Shown here: positions 5,758-6,729 of the stretch, one piece after another
How the letters are laid out: each line of letters begins with the position of its first letter
How positions within the stretch are numbered: the first letter of the stretch is position 1
DNA from: an uncultured Bacilli bacterium
Lineage (GTDB): Bacteria; Bacillota_I; Bacilli_A; RF39; UBA660
Direction of reading: 5' to 3'
Length of the DNA: 6,729 nucleotides
Assembly: GCA_934130485.1 (NCBI GenBank)
Contig: CAKOYE010000051.1
Span: 1-6,729, forward strand
Position numbers and translations under genes: made by a program
Notes under the pieces: generated by a model
What the model saw: the letters and a program-made list of their open reading frames with translations, nothing else
What the model was told of the DNA's origin: nothing
Databases searched by the model: none

Positions 5758-6729
5758 ATGAAAAATGAAAAAAATTATCAGGATTTTTTAAAGGCAAAAG
5801 AATTTATTAAACAAAAAAAATTTGAAGAAGCCTATACAAAACTAAAAAAAGTAAGAAAAAAAGAACCTGATAATTTAGTATTAAAATATGAATTTGCCAA
5901 GATATTAATAGAAATTAATAACTTAAGTAGAGCAAGAAGAATTTTTAGGAGCTTATTAAATACTTATAATGACAAATTTGCTATTTTAGAATTGGGTAAA
6001 CTTGATGTAATTGAAGGAAATTATATAGAGGCACGTAAAAATTTCGAATTTCTAATTGGTACTTCAAAATTTGATTATGGTCTTTTAGAATTAGGAAAAT
6101 TGGAAGTTCTAGAGGGCAACTATGATAAGGCAAAAGAAAATTTCGAAACTATTTTAAATATTAAAAATTCCATAAACAAGGGATATAGTATTCAACAACT
6201 TATGATGCTTAGTATTAAACTAAAAGAATATGATGAAGCATTAATATATTTGAATAAATTAATTAACTTTAAAGAAAATTATGAAGTGAAAGAACTAGAA
6301 AAATACAAGTTTTATATTGAATATAAGCTCAATAAAATTAAAAATTATAAAGGAATCAAAGGATATTTTTATAATCAGCTAATAAGTTATAATGAAAAAA
6401 CTGCACTAGAACATATAAAAAAGCATTTAAAGAATGATGATAAAAAACCTATTCATAGTGTATTTAATTCAGATATTGATATTGTAAGTCTATTTTATTC
6501 AATGAAAGATAGAATAAAGAATTTGGAACCTGTTAATTTTGGTTTATATGATAAATATACTTTTGATATGGAACAAGTTGTGGGTAATGCTATGAATATT
6601 AAAACAAATTATTTAAATGTTACTACAATATGTAATACTAAAAATATTATTTCAATTTATCCAATTTTGAGTAAAGATGGACTAAAAAATAAACAACTTG
6701 ATAATCAAAAAGTATTACAATTAAAAAAA
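5758..6729 (+). CDS. TPR-repeat protein, 3' end outside the window (partial)
   Basis: The open frame runs 324 codons from ATG 5758 to the window edge without a stop. GGTGA (5749-5753) lies four bases before the ATG, and the gap to the previous gene is 16 bases, so it belongs to the same operon. Residues about 8-172 form tetratricopeptide-type helical hairpins: KFEEAYTKLKKV (21-32), NLSRARRIFRSLL (55-67), then two near-copies, 74-104 and 107-137, both built on LELGKL...EGNY...A..NFE, and EYDEALIYLNKLI (157-169). TPRs bind protein partners. Residues about 180-235 are lysine-rich and helical. From about 240 the pattern changes to a probable separate domain with DKYTFDMEQVVG (265-276) and NYLNVTT...NTKNIISIYP (284-302), whose function I cannot assign. 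There is no signal peptide or membrane helix, so it is probably cytoplasmic. Product length is unknown because the gene is cut. Confidence 0.88.
   Translation, partial: MKNEKNYQDFLKAKEFIKQKKFEEAYTKLKKVRKKEPDNLVLKYEFAKILIEINNLSRARRIFRSLLNTYNDKFAILELGKLDVIEGNYIEARKNFEFLIGTSKFDYGLLELGKLEVLEGNYDKAKENFETILNIKNSINKGYSIQQLMMLSIKLKEYDEALIYLNKLINFKENYEVKELEKYKFYIEYKLNKIKNYKGIKGYFYNQLISYNEKTALEHIKKHLKNDDKKPIHSVFNSDIDIVSLFYSMKDRIKNLEPVNFGLYDKYTFDMEQVVGNAMNIKTNYLNVTTICNTKNIISIYPILSKDGLKNKQLDNQKVLQLKK
5977..6168 (+). repeat. Two tandem near-identical TPR units inside the TPR gene
   Basis: The segments 5977-6069 and 6076-6168 encode residues 74-104 and 107-137, 33 residues apart. Both carry LELGKL, EGNY and an A-x-x-NFE core. 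The DNA is also similar (for example TTTTAGAATT and AAATTTCGAA in both), which suggests internal duplication of one repeat unit followed by drift. The 33-residue period is one short of the canonical TPR length of 34. Confidence 0.7.

Noticed and set aside
1..6729. Mycoplasma-type code (TGA as Trp), suggested by the extreme AT content
   Set aside because: rimM and trmD end naturally at TGA at family-typical lengths, and Trp residues in YfhO and TrmD are encoded by TGG.
1..6729. Mobile element, CRISPR array, prophage genes, tRNA or rRNA genes
   Set aside because: No transposase or integrase motifs, no regularly spaced direct repeats and no cloverleaf-like or rRNA-like sequence were seen. Composition is uniform across the window.

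Overview
The window reads as chromosomal DNA from a very AT-rich, endospore-forming member of the Firmicutes (Bacillota). Three things point there: a complete dipicolinate synthase subunit B gene, a YfhO-type polytopic membrane protein, and GGAGG/GGTGA-type Shine-Dalgarno sites before most genes. Codon third positions are mostly A or T. TGA is used as a stop (rimM, trmD) and TGG for Trp, so the standard bacterial code applies and not the Mycoplasma code. I cannot place the organism more precisely from sequence alone.

Layout. Positions 1-45 are probably the last codons of dpaA. dpaB (47-637, plus strand, TTG start) follows almost without a gap. A strong bidirectional hairpin terminator (636-665) separates it from the convergent gene yfhO (685-3216, minus strand), an 843-residue membrane protein. 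A 135-bp divergent intergenic region (3217-3351) then carries the yfhO promoter and presumably that of a rightward operon.

The rightward operon is tightly packed: a SpoU/TrmH-family 2'-O-ribose rRNA methyltransferase (YsgA/RlmP-like, best start GTG 3352), rimM, trmD (overlapping rimM by 11 bp), an unrecognised 165-residue protein (5244-5741), and a TPR-repeat protein (from 5758) that runs off the right edge. No terminator is seen after any of these genes.

Function. The first block makes dipicolinic acid for the spore core. yfhO probably decorates cell-envelope polymers. The operon is mainly about RNA modification and ribosome maturation: 23S rRNA 2'-O-methylation, 16S/30S maturation by RimM, and m1G37 in tRNA by TrmD. 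Two uncharacterised proteins sit where rplS (L19) follows trmD in many bacteria. Most of the window is ordinary housekeeping. The parts most worth a second look are the two uncharacterised genes after trmD, especially the non-TPR C-terminal region of the last one, and the palindrome over the yfhO promoter.
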